Below are positions 41,118-49,561 of a stretch of 64,000 bases of DNA, piece after piece. The stretch is from Burkholderia territorii (lineage in GTDB: Bacteria > Pseudomonadota > Gammaproteobacteria > Burkholderiales > Burkholderiaceae), in contig NZ_CADFEJ010000013.1 of the NCBI RefSeq assembly GCF_902833055.1, forward strand, positions 1 through 64,000, written 5' to 3'. The translations under genes and the position numbers were made by a program. The notes beneath the pieces are model-generated. The model worked only from the letters and a program-made list of their open reading frames with translations. It searched no databases and was not told where the DNA came from. Numbering within the stretch: position 1 is the first letter of the stretch; each line of letters begins with the position of its first letter.

Positions 41118-41996
41118 ATGAACACCATGCTTTATCCGGAACTTTACAGGTCGCTCGAAGCTGTCCGCTGGGACATGGAGAAGGACATTCCGTGGGACAA
41201 GTTCGACGCTTCGTTGCTCACCGACGAGCAGGCGAAGACGATCAAGATGAACGCGATCACCGAATGGTCGGCGCTGCCCGCGACGGAAATGTTCCTGCGC
41301 GACAACCAGCACGACAGCGACTTTTCCGCGTTCATGAGCGTGTGGTTCTTCGAGGAGCAGAAGCATTCGCTCGTGCTGATGGAATACCTGCGTCGCTTCC
41401 GGCCCGAAATGGTGCCGACCGAGGAAGAGCTGCACGCGGTGCGCTTCGAGTTCGATCCGGCGCCGCCGCTCGAGACGCTGATGCTGCACTTCTGCGGCGA
41501 GATTCGCCTGAACCACTGGTATCGCTGCGCGGCCGACTGGCACACCGAGCCGGTCATCAAGCACATCTACGAAACGATCTCGCGCGATGAAGCGCGCCAT
41601 GGCGGCGCATACCTGCGCTACATGAAGAAGGCGCTGAACAATTGCGGCGACGTCGCGCGCGCGGCGTTCGCGAAGATCGGCGTGCTGATGGCGTCGGCGC
41701 GCCGCACCGAGAAGCCGCTGCACCCGACCAACCTGCACGTGAACCAGGCGCTGTTCCCGCGCGACACCGTGCAGTCGCGCCTGCCCGATCCGGAGTGGCT
41801 CGAGCGCTGGCTCGACGAGCAGATCCGCTTCGACGGCGAGTGGGAGAAGAAGGTCGTCGAGCGAATCCTGCACAACCTGTCGATCCTGTTCGAGCGCACG
41901 TTCGCGACCGCGCAGGAGCTGAACCGCTACCGCAAGGAAGTCACCGGCCGCCTGCAGTCCGAAAGCGGCCCGTCGTCGGCCGCGCAACCGGCCTGA
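41118..41996 (+). CDS. Ferritin-like di-iron protein
   Basis: This 292-residue, mostly helical protein has two ExxH motifs, E80-Q-K-H83 and E158-A-R-H161, and further acidic residues E49 and E128 on the matching helices. This is the four-helix-bundle di-iron layout of the ferritin-like, acyl-ACP desaturase and ribonucleotide reductase R2 superfamily. An oxidase or oxygenase role is more likely than iron storage given its size, but the substrate is unknown. It is a single gene with a long upstream region and a terminator after it. Confidence 0.78.
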   Translation: MNTMLYPELYRSLEAVRWDMEKDIPWDKFDASLLTDEQAKTIKMNAITEWSALPATEMFLRDNQHDSDFSAFMSVWFFEEQKHSLVLMEYLRRFRPEMVPTEEELHAVRFEFDPAPPLETLMLHFCGEIRLNHWYRCAADWHTEPVIKHIYETISRDEARHGGAYLRYMKKALNNCGDVARAAFAKIGVLMASARRTEKPLHPTNLHVNQALFPRDTVQSRLPDPEWLERWLDEQIRFDGEWEKKVVERILHNLSILFERTFATAQELNRYRKEVTGRLQSESGPSSAAQPA

Positions 41997-42065
41997 GGCC
42001 GCACGGCATCGCAGCCGGCGTGAAGCGCCGCCGGCCGCGAGTCGCCGCAGTGTCGTTCCGCATGA

Positions 42066-42094
42066 AGCCCGCCCGGCCGTCCGGCGGGCTTTTT
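42066..42094 (+). terminator. Rho-independent terminator after the ferritin-like gene
   Basis: Stem AGCCCGCC / GGCGGGCT (42066-42073 and 42083-42090) with a short loop that can pair further, followed by a T-run. Confidence 0.82.
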
Positions 42095-42159
42095 ATCTGG
42101 CGCCGCCGTGTCCCGTTGCGATGTGCACCGCGCGCCGCTCACGCCATCCGAAATTCATC

Positions 42160-42645
42160 ATGTCCGCTACCTTCGAACGCAAGCTGATCACCCGCGATGC
42201 CCTGGTTGCCCTGCGCGCTTCGCTGCCTTCGCCCGTCGTGTTCACGAACGGCGTGTTCGACATCCTGCATCGTGGCCACGTCACGTACCTCGCCGATGCG
42301 AAGGCGCTCGGCGCGTGCCTGATCGTCGGCGTGAACAGCGATGCGTCGGTGCGCATGCTCGGCAAGGGCGACGACCGTCCGATCAACCGCGAGGAAGACC
42401 GGATGGCGCTGCTCGCCGCGCTGGAAAGCGTCGACTGGGTCGTGAAATTCGAGGAAAAGACGCCGGTGTCGCTGATCGAGGCCGTCCGTCCGGACATTCT
42501 CGTGAAGGGCGGCGACTACGACATGGACGCGCTGCCGGAATCGGCCATCGTGCGCGGCTGGGGCGGGCGGGCGCTCGCGATTCCGTTCGAGCACGACCGC
42601 TCGACCACCGCGCTGCTGAAGAAGGTGCGCGCGCAGCAGTCGTGA
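42160..42645 (+). CDS. rfaE2: D-glycero-beta-D-manno-heptose 1-phosphate adenylyltransferase
   Basis: This 161-residue nucleotidyltransferase makes ADP-heptose precursor for the lipopolysaccharide inner core. The cytidylyltransferase-like fold shows FTNGVFDILHRGH with HRGH at residues 37-40, GVNSDASVRMLGKG, and later VDWVVKFEEKTPVSLIEAV and ILVKGGDYD. It corresponds to the C-terminal domain of the bifunctional HldE of E. coli; the kinase part (RfaE1) is encoded elsewhere. The start at 42160 is chosen because the upstream 13-residue extension is unlike the family. Confidence 0.94.
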   Translation: MSATFERKLITRDALVALRASLPSPVVFTNGVFDILHRGHVTYLADAKALGACLIVGVNSDASVRMLGKGDDRPINREEDRMALLAALESVDWVVKFEEKTPVSLIEAVRPDILVKGGDYDMDALPESAIVRGWGGRALAIPFEHDRSTTALLKKVRAQQS

Positions 42646-42661
42646 TGCGGGTGTAGCGCCG

Positions 42662-42904
42662 TCAGGGCGCGGATGCCGCGAGCGGCTCGGCCGTCACGGC
42701 CGGCGCGCCGATCGGGCCGCCGATCACCGGCTGATCGCTCTCTTGCGCGAGCGGCATCGCATGCAACGCATCGGGCCGCACCTGCCGCGACAGCACGCCC
42801 GGTTCGCGCGGGCCGGCCGCCGGCAGCGGCCCGAACACGCCGCGCACCGCGACGAACGCAAGCAGGTTCGCGAGAATGAGAACAGCGATCAGCCAGCGCA
42901 GCAT
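42662..42904 (-). CDS. Small single-pass membrane protein of unknown function
   Basis: This 80-residue protein starts MLRWLIAVLILANLLAFVAV, one N-terminal membrane helix, followed by a short Pro/Ala-rich tail that should face the periplasm. The ATG at 42904 has GAGGAG eight bases upstream; a GTG three codons earlier is possible. It ends 16 bases from the rfaE2 stop (convergent). It lies downstream of birA-coaX on the same strand. The helix-plus-linker look is like the start of a SPOR-type protein with its C-terminal domain missing; that is only an impression. I do not recognise a family. Confidence 0.6.
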   Translation of the reverse strand: MLRWLIAVLILANLLAFVAVRGVFGPLPAAGPREPGVLSRQVRPDALHAMPLAQESDQPVIGGPIGAPAVTAEPLAASAP

Positions 42905-43133
42905 CGTCGACACTCCTCGTCGTTGTTCGGTCGTTCAGTTGTTCAGTCGGGCCGGCTGCATCGCACGCGCGGGCGTTGCCGCGGGCGATCGTACGCATCG
43001 GCCAGGCCGCATGCCGATGCGGCCGGCTGTCCGCGTCGGCGCAAACGCCGGCGCCCGTTTCCCATCTTCACCGTGACGATGCCCGCAGCCGGGCATCCAT
43101 CGATGCGGCCGGCGCGATGCCGGCCGGTTTCCG

Positions 43134-43928
43134 TCAATTTCGCGCCTCCGCCGCCGCCTCCGCCGCGATCAACGCAAGCCCGGACAGGATCAGCGCGTCG
43201 TGCCGCGTATGCGGCAGCGTCAGCGCGCGCGCGACGTCGTCCGCCGCGCCGCCCGCCAGCACGAGCCGCACGGGCGCCTGCCATGCATCGGCGAGCTCGC
43301 GCCATGCGCGCTCGATCAGCCCCGCCTGCGCGTACAGGCAGCCCGCCGACAGCGAGCGCGGCGTATCGACCTGGAACGGCTCGGCCTGCGCGCCCGCGAG
43401 CAGCCCGCTCGCGATGTCGGTCGTGAGCGTCGGCAGCTGCGCGGTGTGCGTGCCGAGCGCGCGCATCATCAGTGCCCAGCCGGGCGCGATCAGCCCGCCG
43501 GTGAAGCGGCCGTCCGCGCGCAGCGCTTCGAGCGTCGTCGCCGTGCCGAAGGTCGCGATCAGCAGATGCTCGCCCGGAAACGCCGCCCGTGCGCCGATCA
43601 GGCCGGCCCAGCGATCGCTGCCGAGCTGCTCGGGCGTCGTGTAGCCGTTCGTCACGCCGCATTGTGCGGGCCGCGAGCGGATCGTCGTGCGCGCGAGGCC
43701 CGGCCAACGGGCATCGAGCAACGCATCGAGCCGCGCGGCCACGTCGGCGCCCGCGACGTTCGAGATCCAGGCGCCACGCGGACGCGGCAGAGCCGACCAG
43801 TCGGGATCGGCACCGCCGTCGCGCGTATGGCCGAACGCGCCGGTGTCGACGAGCGTGCGCTGCGCGTCGGCAAGCGCCCACTTGATCCGGCTGTTGCCGG
43901 CGTCGATCAGCAGATGCGGTGCGTTCAT
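43134..43928 (-). CDS. coaX: Type III pantothenate kinase
   Basis: This 264-residue ASKHA-fold kinase phosphorylates pantothenate in the first step of coenzyme A synthesis. The phosphate-loop motif is [12 protein letters not shown] near the start. [18 protein letters not shown] and [13 protein letters not shown] in the middle are typical of CoaX, and [15 protein letters not shown] follows. Type III kinases are insensitive to CoA feedback. Its ATG overlaps the birA stop (ATGA at 43925-43928), so the two are translationally coupled. Confidence 0.94.
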   Translation of the reverse strand: MNAPHLLIDAGNSRIKWALADAQRTLVDTGAFGHTRDGGADPDWSALPRPRGAWISNVAGADVAARLDALLDARWPGLARTTIRSRPAQCGVTNGYTTPEQLGSDRWAGLIGARAAFPGEHLLIATFGTATTLEALRADGRFTGGLIAPGWALMMRALGTHTAQLPTLTTDIASGLLAGAQAEPFQVDTPRSLSAGCLYAQAGLIERAWRELADAWQAPVRLVLAGGAADDVARALTLPHTRHDALILSGLALIAAEAAAEARN

Positions 43929-44845
43929 TGCGCTTCGCGCAGCGATACGTCGCCGGCTGCGATTGCCTGGATGCCGTCCGGCGTGTCGAGCAGCAGCTGG
44001 CCGGTCGCGTCGATGCCGGTGGCGATGCCGCGCACGCGTTCGACGCCCTGTTCGAGCAGCACGACTTCGCGTCCCGCGTACGCGTGCAGCGCGTGCCAGC
44101 GCGGCAGGAACGGCGCGAGCCCGTCGGTGCCGAACTGCGCGAGTGCGGGCGTGAGCGCGTTCAGCGCCGCGGCGAGCGTGTCCGTGAGGTTCGCCGACGC
44201 GCAGGCGGCCGACAACGCGGCCGGCGGCAGCCCGCTCGCGAGCGTCGCTTCGCGCGCGCGCAGCGCATCGACCTGCGCGGCGACGGCTTGCGCGCCGCGC
44301 ACGTTGATGCCGAAGCCGATCACGACGGCCGTCGCGTCGGAGGTGGTCCAGACGGTTTCGATCAGGATCCCGGCGAGCTTGCCGACGATGCGCGGCGCGC
44401 CGTCGTCGATGGTCGTCAGCAGCAGGTCGTTCGGCCACTTGAGCGCGACGCGCGCGCGGGCGTCGAGCGGCAGCGTGGCGAGCCCTTCTGCAAGCGCGAC
44501 GCCGATCGCGATGCTGAGGCCGCCGAGCGCATCGACGGAGCGGGGCACGATGCAGCCGACCGAGCACAGCAACGCGTTGCCGGGCTGCGCGAACCAGGGC
44601 CGACCTTGCCGGCCGCGGCCCGCCGTCTGCTCGAACGCGACGCGCACGAGCGGTGCGGGCAGCGCGTTCGCGGTGCGCGGCAGCGCCTTCAGGCGCGTCG
44701 CGATGTCGGCATTGGTCGAGCCGGTGGCGGCGACGATGTCGAGCGGCCACGCACGCGGGCCGGCGTCCAGGTGTGCCTCGAGCCGGTTGCGCGCGATGTG
44801 CGCGTCGCCGGAATCGGGCGTGTCGGAGGAGGTGGGGGCGTTCAT
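43925..44845 (-). CDS. birA: Biotin-[acetyl-CoA-carboxylase] ligase without DNA-binding domain
   Basis: This 306-residue enzyme activates biotin to biotinyl-AMP and attaches it to the carboxyl carrier protein. [10 protein letters not shown] is at residues 41-50, the biotin-binding loop is [11 protein letters not shown] at about 74-84, and LKWPNDLLL and KLAGILIET follow. In E. coli BirA the same motifs lie about 40-45 residues further in, after a helix-turn-helix. Here only ~30 non-HTH residues precede, so it is a monofunctional ligase. The start at 44845 is the first good ATG; the longer frame to 45043 is Arg-rich and unlike the family. Confidence 0.93.
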   Translation of the reverse strand: MNAPTSSDTPDSGDAHIARNRLEAHLDAGPRAWPLDIVAATGSTNADIATRLKALPRTANALPAPLVRVAFEQTAGRGRQGRPWFAQPGNALLCSVGCIVPRSVDALGGLSIAIGVALAEGLATLPLDARARVALKWPNDLLLTTIDDGAPRIVGKLAGILIETVWTTSDATAVVIGFGINVRGAQAVAAQVDALRAREATLASGLPPAALSAACASANLTDTLAAALNALTPALAQFGTDGLAPFLPRWHALHAYAGREVVLLEQGVERVRGIATGIDATGQLLLDTPDGIQAIAAGDVSLREAQ

Positions 44846-45172
44846 GGCGCCTATTGTAGCGACAGGGGGCAGTGCGTGACGGGCGGCGCGCATGCCGGGC
44901 GGCCGACGTGCGCAGGGCCGCCCGGCATGCGGTCTGGTACTTCGCCATCTGGCTCGGCGCGTTGATGTTTTTTTCAACGTCAAACGCCATCTCGCCCGCA
45001 AGCAGCGTCTCGCCATGCAGGGCAGGCCCCGGCGGGCCGACACACGAGGATCGGTGCGCCGTGCATCGATTCGCGTTGCGGACGATCGATCGATGCGCGG
45101 CGCGTCAACTCATGCCCGTCGCGGAAAGCGCCGCCCTGCCGCCGCATTCGCGCCGGCGCCGCCGACGCACCG
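44846..45172. other. Intergenic region between the Sel1 gene and birA, with a large perfect hairpin
   Basis: 327 bases. It holds the 15-bp inverted repeat at 44890-44930 and a small hairpin around a T-tract near 44957-44975 (GTTGA / TCAAC). The latter could act as a terminator for the Sel1 gene or mark the start region of birA. No gene is supported. Confidence 0.55.
44890..44930. repeat. Perfect 15-bp inverted repeat upstream of birA
   Basis: GCATGCCGGGCGGCC (44890-44904) and its exact reverse complement (44916-44930) flank an 11-base loop. It is not followed by a T-run on either strand, so it is not a classic terminator. It lies 45 bases before the birA start, in its leader. Confidence 0.9.
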
Positions 45173-46036
45173 TCACGGCGCGACGACCGGATGCTTCAAC
45201 GCATGCGCGGTCTCGATCCACTGCGCGTGGAATTCGTCCGCGTCGGGCCGCAGCCCCAGTTCGCCGTTGCGATACGCCATCGCGAGCGTCTGCACGGCTT
45301 CGGGCAGCTCGTGTTCCGCCGCACGACGATACAGCGCGAGTGCGCGCGCTTCGTCGCGCGGCACGCCGCTGCCTTCGCGGTACGCGTTGGCGAGCATGAA
45401 GTCCGCGGCCGGGATGTCCGCGCGCGACGCGATTTCGAACCAGTGCGCGGCGCGCACCGGATCGGCCGCGACGCCGTAACCGCTGCGATAGATCAACCCG
45501 AGGTAATACGCGGCGGCCGGGTCGCCCTGCGCGGCCGCTTCGCCGAGCAGCGTGCGGGCGCGCGCGTAGTCCTTCGGCATGTCGCCACTGCCGAGCAGCA
45601 GCGCCTTGCCGAGCGCCAGTTGCGCACGCCGCGCGGCCGGCGTGTCGGTGCGGCCGTCCGCCTGCGCGGCGGTTTCGAGCCAGCCGCGTCCCTCGTCGCG
45701 CAGCCCCGGCTCGCGCGCATCGACGAGCGCGATCCCGAGCGCCGCCTGCGCGTCGCCCGAGCCGCGCCGCGCGAGCGTGCGCAACTGCGCGAGCGCGTGC
45801 GGCTCGACCGCCTGCGCGACCATCGCCTGCCATTCGTCGAGCTGCGCGGCGCTTGGCGCGGGGCCGGCGGCGCGCCAGCCGGTCGCCGCGACGACGGCCG
45901 CGACCGTCACGGCCGCCGCCGCGAGCAGCGCGGCGGGCGGGAGCTTGGCGCGCAGCACGCGCCGCGCGGCGCCGGCGAGGCCGGTCTCGGCCGGACGCAT
46001 CGTCCGGATCGGTTGCATCGCGGGTCTCGTGGTCAT
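45173..46036 (-). CDS. Sel1-repeat (TPR-like) membrane-anchored protein
   Basis: This 287-residue protein has one membrane helix (about residues 34-53, PPAALLAAAAVTVAAVVAATG) and then an array of Sel1-like repeats facing the periplasm. Examples are LARRGSGDAQAALGIALVDAR, ALGKALLLGSGDMPKDYARA, YLGLIYRSGYGVAADPVRA and MLANAYREGSGVPRDEARA. Such repeats bind partner proteins. Its start overlaps the stop of the phosphodiesterase gene upstream (ATGA at 46033-46036), so the two are coupled. The partner is unknown. Confidence 0.82.
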   Translation of the reverse strand: MTTRPAMQPIRTMRPAETGLAGAARRVLRAKLPPAALLAAAAVTVAAVVAATGWRAAGPAPSAAQLDEWQAMVAQAVEPHALAQLRTLARRGSGDAQAALGIALVDAREPGLRDEGRGWLETAAQADGRTDTPAARRAQLALGKALLLGSGDMPKDYARARTLLGEAAAQGDPAAAYYLGLIYRSGYGVAADPVRAAHWFEIASRADIPAADFMLANAYREGSGVPRDEARALALYRRAAEHELPEAVQTLAMAYRNGELGLRPDADEFHAQWIETAHALKHPVVAP

Positions 46037-48099
46037 TGCGTGAGGTCGATCTCGTAGATGGCGAGGTTCTTGCCCGAGCCGTCGTCGGCCGCGACCTGCG
46101 TGAGGCCGGTCAGGCCGGCTGCCGCCGCGTCACCGAGCCGGTTCGGCGCGGACGTGAACTGCACGTGCGCGACCGAGCTCGCGAGCTTCGTGAAGCGCCA
46201 GCTGCGCTGCGCGCCGTCCGCCGCGCGCGTGATCGCGCCGCGCTTCTTGATGAACGAAATCAGCACGTCGCGGTTCGCGTCGGGCGACGCGAAGATCGTC
46301 TTGCTGCCGTCGAGGCCGGGGAAGTTGCCGCCGCCGCTCGCGCGGTAGTTGTTGGTCGCGACGATGAACTGCGCGTTCGGGTCGATCGGCGCGCCCTTGT
46401 ACGTCAGGTTCCTGATCCGGCTGCCGACCGGCTGCGTGACGTCGATCTCGTACGCGAGATCCGCGGACGTGAACATGTCGAAGTTGTAGCCGGGGAAGCT
46501 GCTGACGAGCGGCTGCACGGTCGCCTTGGCCGGATCGATCGTGTTGAAGCGCTTCGCGGCCGTCTCGAGCCAGCTCTTCACGTCGCTGCCGCTCACCTTC
46601 ACCGCGTACACCGTGTTCGGATACAGGTACAGGTCGGCCGCGTTGTTGATCGCGAGCGCGCCGGGCGCGACGTCGGTGTAGTCGCTGCCGCCGCCGAAGC
46701 CGCTCTTGAACGGCGCGCTGACCGACAGCACCGGCAGCGACGCGTATTGCGGCAGGTTCGCCTGCACGTAGGTCTTCACGTAGTCGGCCTGCGCCTCGTT
46801 GACGATTTGGATCGCGCCGGGATCGCCGACGTCCGCGAAGTACGAGTTCATCCGGTAGTCGGTCGAGCCGATCGGCGTCTTCACGTAGTCGATCGTCGCC
46901 TGGTGCTCGGCGGCGATCGCGGCGGACACCGACGGATCGGCGGCGACGTAGCTCTTGTCGGCGTTCTGGATCGGCCGCGCCTCGACGGTCGTCTGCGACT
47001 TGTCGACGCTCCACGCGTTGCCGTCGAACTTCAGGCCGAGCTTGATCACGCCGAGATGCTTGCCCCAGTAGTTCGCCATCACGGTCGGCACGCCGTTGAC
47101 GGTGCCCTTCGCCTTGTCGACGCCCGGCAGGTTGAACTGCGCGACGGTGCTGTTCGCGTCCGGAAACACCTGGTGCGAGTGGCCGATCAGCATCGCGTCG
47201 ATGCCGGGCACCTTCGACAGCCACCAGCTGCCGTTTTCCATCGTCGGCGAATACGCGGAATTGTCGAGGCCGCCGTGCGAGATCGCGACGACCAGATCGG
47301 CGCCCTTCGCGCGCATCTCCGGGATGTACTTCTCGGCCGCTTCCTTCAGGCCGGTCGTGTAGACCTTGCCGTCGAGCCAGCGCTTGTCCCAGCTCATGAT
47401 CGCCGGCGGCGTGAAGCCGATGATGCCGATCTTCACCGGCGCGCTGACGGTCTTGCCGTCGGGCGTGACGGCCGTCACCGTGCGGGTCAGGATCGTGTAC
47501 GGCGTGAACAGCGGCGCGTTGGTCCGCGCGCTGATCACGTTCGCGAGCACCTGCGGGAAGTTCGGGCCCGCGCACTTCTTCTGTTGCGCGGGGGCCGGCA
47601 GGCCGTCGACGTCGAACGTGTTGCCGGTCACCTGCGACAGGTACGGCAGCCCGTAGTTGAACTCGTGGTTGCCGATTCCGCCGCCGTCGAACTTCGCCGC
47701 GTTCATCACCTTGTAGATCGCGAGCGTCTGGTCGCAGCCGAGCGGGTTCACGAGGGCCTGGTAATCCGACAGCGCGGTGCCCTGGATCGTGTCGCCGTTG
47801 TCGAGCAGCAGCGTGTTCGGGTACTGCGCGCGCGCCTGCGCGATCAGCGTCGACACGCGCTCGAAACCGAGCGACTTGTCGGCGGCGAGCTTGAAATAGT
47901 CGTACGACAGCACGTTGGTGTGCAGGTCGGTCGTTTCGAGCAGCGCGAGCGTGGCCGTCGTGCCGGCCGGCGCGTGGGCCTGCGTCTGCGACGAGGGGGC
48001 GGTGACGTCGTCGCCGCCGCAACCGGCGAGGGCGAAGGCGAGACTGGCGAGCGCGGCGGCGGTGCGCGCGCGGCGGCGGGTAAGCGGGGGCAGACGCAT
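46033..48099 (-). CDS. 2',3'-cyclic-nucleotide 2'-phosphodiesterase/5'-nucleotidase family lipoprotein
   Basis: This 688-residue CpdB/UshA-like enzyme has a lipoprotein signal (lipobox LAGC with C27), so it is probably membrane-anchored in the envelope. The metallophosphatase domain has LLETTDLHTNVL, LLDNGDTIQGT, GIGNHEFNYGLPYLS, VVAISHGGLDNSAYSP and LIGHSHQVFP. The C-terminal nucleotidase domain carries IVATNNYRASGGGNFPGLDG, its substrate-binding stretch. It should recover nucleosides and phosphate from periplasmic nucleotides. The start MRLPPLTRRR at 48099 is preferred because it gives a normal signal peptide; AGGA lies upstream. Confidence 0.92.
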   Translation of the reverse strand: MRLPPLTRRRARTAAALASLAFALAGCGGDDVTAPSSQTQAHAPAGTTATLALLETTDLHTNVLSYDYFKLAADKSLGFERVSTLIAQARAQYPNTLLLDNGDTIQGTALSDYQALVNPLGCDQTLAIYKVMNAAKFDGGGIGNHEFNYGLPYLSQVTGNTFDVDGLPAPAQQKKCAGPNFPQVLANVISARTNAPLFTPYTILTRTVTAVTPDGKTVSAPVKIGIIGFTPPAIMSWDKRWLDGKVYTTGLKEAAEKYIPEMRAKGADLVVAISHGGLDNSAYSPTMENGSWWLSKVPGIDAMLIGHSHQVFPDANSTVAQFNLPGVDKAKGTVNGVPTVMANYWGKHLGVIKLGLKFDGNAWSVDKSQTTVEARPIQNADKSYVAADPSVSAAIAAEHQATIDYVKTPIGSTDYRMNSYFADVGDPGAIQIVNEAQADYVKTYVQANLPQYASLPVLSVSAPFKSGFGGGSDYTDVAPGALAINNAADLYLYPNTVYAVKVSGSDVKSWLETAAKRFNTIDPAKATVQPLVSSFPGYNFDMFTSADLAYEIDVTQPVGSRIRNLTYKGAPIDPNAQFIVATNNYRASGGGNFPGLDGSKTIFASPDANRDVLISFIKKRGAITRAADGAQRSWRFTKLASSVAHVQFTSAPNRLGDAAAAGLTGLTQVAADDGSGKNLAIYEIDLTQ

Positions 48100-48436
48100 C
48101 GATTGTCCTGTTTGGTGTTCTGTTCCGAGCATTGCGAGACGCCGCGAAATGGCGGCGCGGGCGCCGACGGCCTGATGTGCGGCGCGTGAGAGTATCGAAA
48201 GGAAACGTGACGGAAGAATGAAAGGTCGCGTGTGCCGCGCGCCGTGGCGGAGGCGAACGCCGCCACGGGGCATGCCGGGCACCGTCGACGACGCGCCCGT
48301 CGCCCGGTGTCCGCGCCGGCCGCGCGCCGTCGTGCACTGTCGTGCGCCGTCGTACGCTCCGACGGAAATCCTCACGTCGCGCCGCCGGACGGTTCGCTAC
48401 AATGGCCGCTGTCATCCTTTTGCAAACAACCCGCCC
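48100..48436. other. Divergent intergenic region between the phosphodiesterase and MCE operons
   Basis: 337 bases. Contains a hairpin CCGTGGCGG / CCGCCACGG (48242-48268), three tandem 10-base units of the form RCYGTCGTRC (48326-48355), and a -10-like TACAAT at 48398-48403 followed by GGCCGC. No gene is supported. Confidence 0.55.
48398..48403 (+). promoter_or_regulatory. Probable -10 element of the MCE transport operon
   Basis: TACAAT lies 33 bases before the proposed TTG start of the permease gene and is followed by GGCCGC. No clear -35 is visible. A transcript starting about seven bases later would have a very short leader, consistent with the TTG start. Confidence 0.4.
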
Positions 48437-49561
48437 TTGGACTTCGACACACCTCCCGGCCTGTCGGTCGACGCCGGCGGCCAGGGCCAGACGGTGCGCC
48501 TGACCGGCCAGTGGACCGCGCTCGCGCTCGCGCGCAATCGCGGCGAGGTCGCGCGCCGCATCGCGGGCCTGGCGTCCGGGCGCGTGAACGAATGGGATCT
48601 GTCCGGCATCGAGCGGCTCGACCATGTCGGCGGCCAGGCGCTGTGGCGCGTCTGGGGCCGCAAGCTGCCGGCCGGCGTCGCGCTCAGCGCCACGCAGCGC
48701 ACGATCTTCGAGCGGATCGAGCGTCTCGACAGCCAGCGCGAGGCGCCCGAGCGCATCGTGTGCTTCGATCCGGTCACGCGGCTCGGCCAGGCGATCTTCT
48801 CGTTCGGCGAACATCTGCAGGGCGGCATCGCGATGTTCGGCCTCGTGATCCTCGACGCGCTGTCGGTGCTGCGCCGTCCGCAGACGATGCCGTGGAAGGA
48901 AACCTCCGCGAACATCTACAGCGCCGGCGCGCAGGCGCTGCCGATCACCGCGCTAGTCGCATTCCTGATCGGCATCGTGCTCAGCTATCTGTCCGCGCAG
49001 CAACTGCAGATGTTCGGCGCGAACCGCTACATCGTGAACATTCTCGGGCTGTCGGTGATTCGCGAACTCGGCCCGGTGTTGTCCGCGATCCTCGTCGCGG
49101 GCCGCTCGGGCTCGGCGATCACCGCGCAGATCGGCGTGATGCGCGTGACCGAGGAACTCGACGCGATGCGCGTGATGGGCATTCCGCACGGGTTGCGGCT
49201 GATCCTGCCGCGCGTGCTCGCGCTCGGCGTCGCGATGCCGCTGCTCGTGATGTGGACCAACATCGTCGCGCTGACGGGCGGCGCGCTCGCCGCGAAGTTC
49301 GTGCTGGGGATCGACGTCAACTATTTCGTGCGCTCGCTGCCGGGCGTCGTGCCGATCGCGAACCTGTACATCGGCCTCGGCAAGGGCGTCGTGTTCGGCA
49401 TGCTGATCGCGCTGGTCGCATGTCATTTCGGTTTCCGGATCAAGGCGAACTCGCAGAGCCTCGGCGAAGGCACGACGACGTCGGTCGTCACGTCGATCAC
49501 GGTCGTGATCCTCGCCGACGCGGTGTTCGCGATCCTGTTCCAGAACGTGGGGCTCGGATGA
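48437..49561 (+). CDS. MlaE-family ABC transporter permease with N-terminal STAS-like domain
   Basis: This ~374-residue inner-membrane protein belongs to the MlaE/YrbE permeases that move phospholipids between membranes. The first ~115 residues form a STAS-like (MlaB-like) domain (WDLSGIERLDHVGGQALWRVW). The MlaE part has five to six hydrophobic segments, with SIRELGPVLSAILVAGRSGSA-like family core (seen as VIRELGPVLSAILVAG) and ITAQIGVMRVTEELDAMRVMG. The start is uncertain: I use TTG at 48437 because longer frames are unlike the family and the probable promoter lies just upstream. The stop overlaps the next ATG (ATGA). Confidence 0.9.
   Translation: MDFDTPPGLSVDAGGQGQTVRLTGQWTALALARNRGEVARRIAGLASGRVNEWDLSGIERLDHVGGQALWRVWGRKLPAGVALSATQRTIFERIERLDSQREAPERIVCFDPVTRLGQAIFSFGEHLQGGIAMFGLVILDALSVLRRPQTMPWKETSANIYSAGAQALPITALVAFLIGIVLSYLSAQQLQMFGANRYIVNILGLSVIRELGPVLSAILVAGRSGSAITAQIGVMRVTEELDAMRVMGIPHGLRLILPRVLALGVAMPLLVMWTNIVALTGGALAAKFVLGIDVNYFVRSLPGVVPIANLYIGLGKGVVFGMLIALVACHFGFRIKANSQSLGEGTTTSVVTSITVVILADAVFAILFQNVGLG

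Noticed and set aside
40636-41121. Plus-strand frames upstream of the ferritin-like gene
   Set aside because: No ribosome binding site and no family resemblance; composition follows GC bias.
44872-45479. Plus-strand frames antisense to the Sel1 gene and across the birA leader
   Set aside because: Overlap a supported minus-strand gene and show only Arg/Ala-rich antisense composition.
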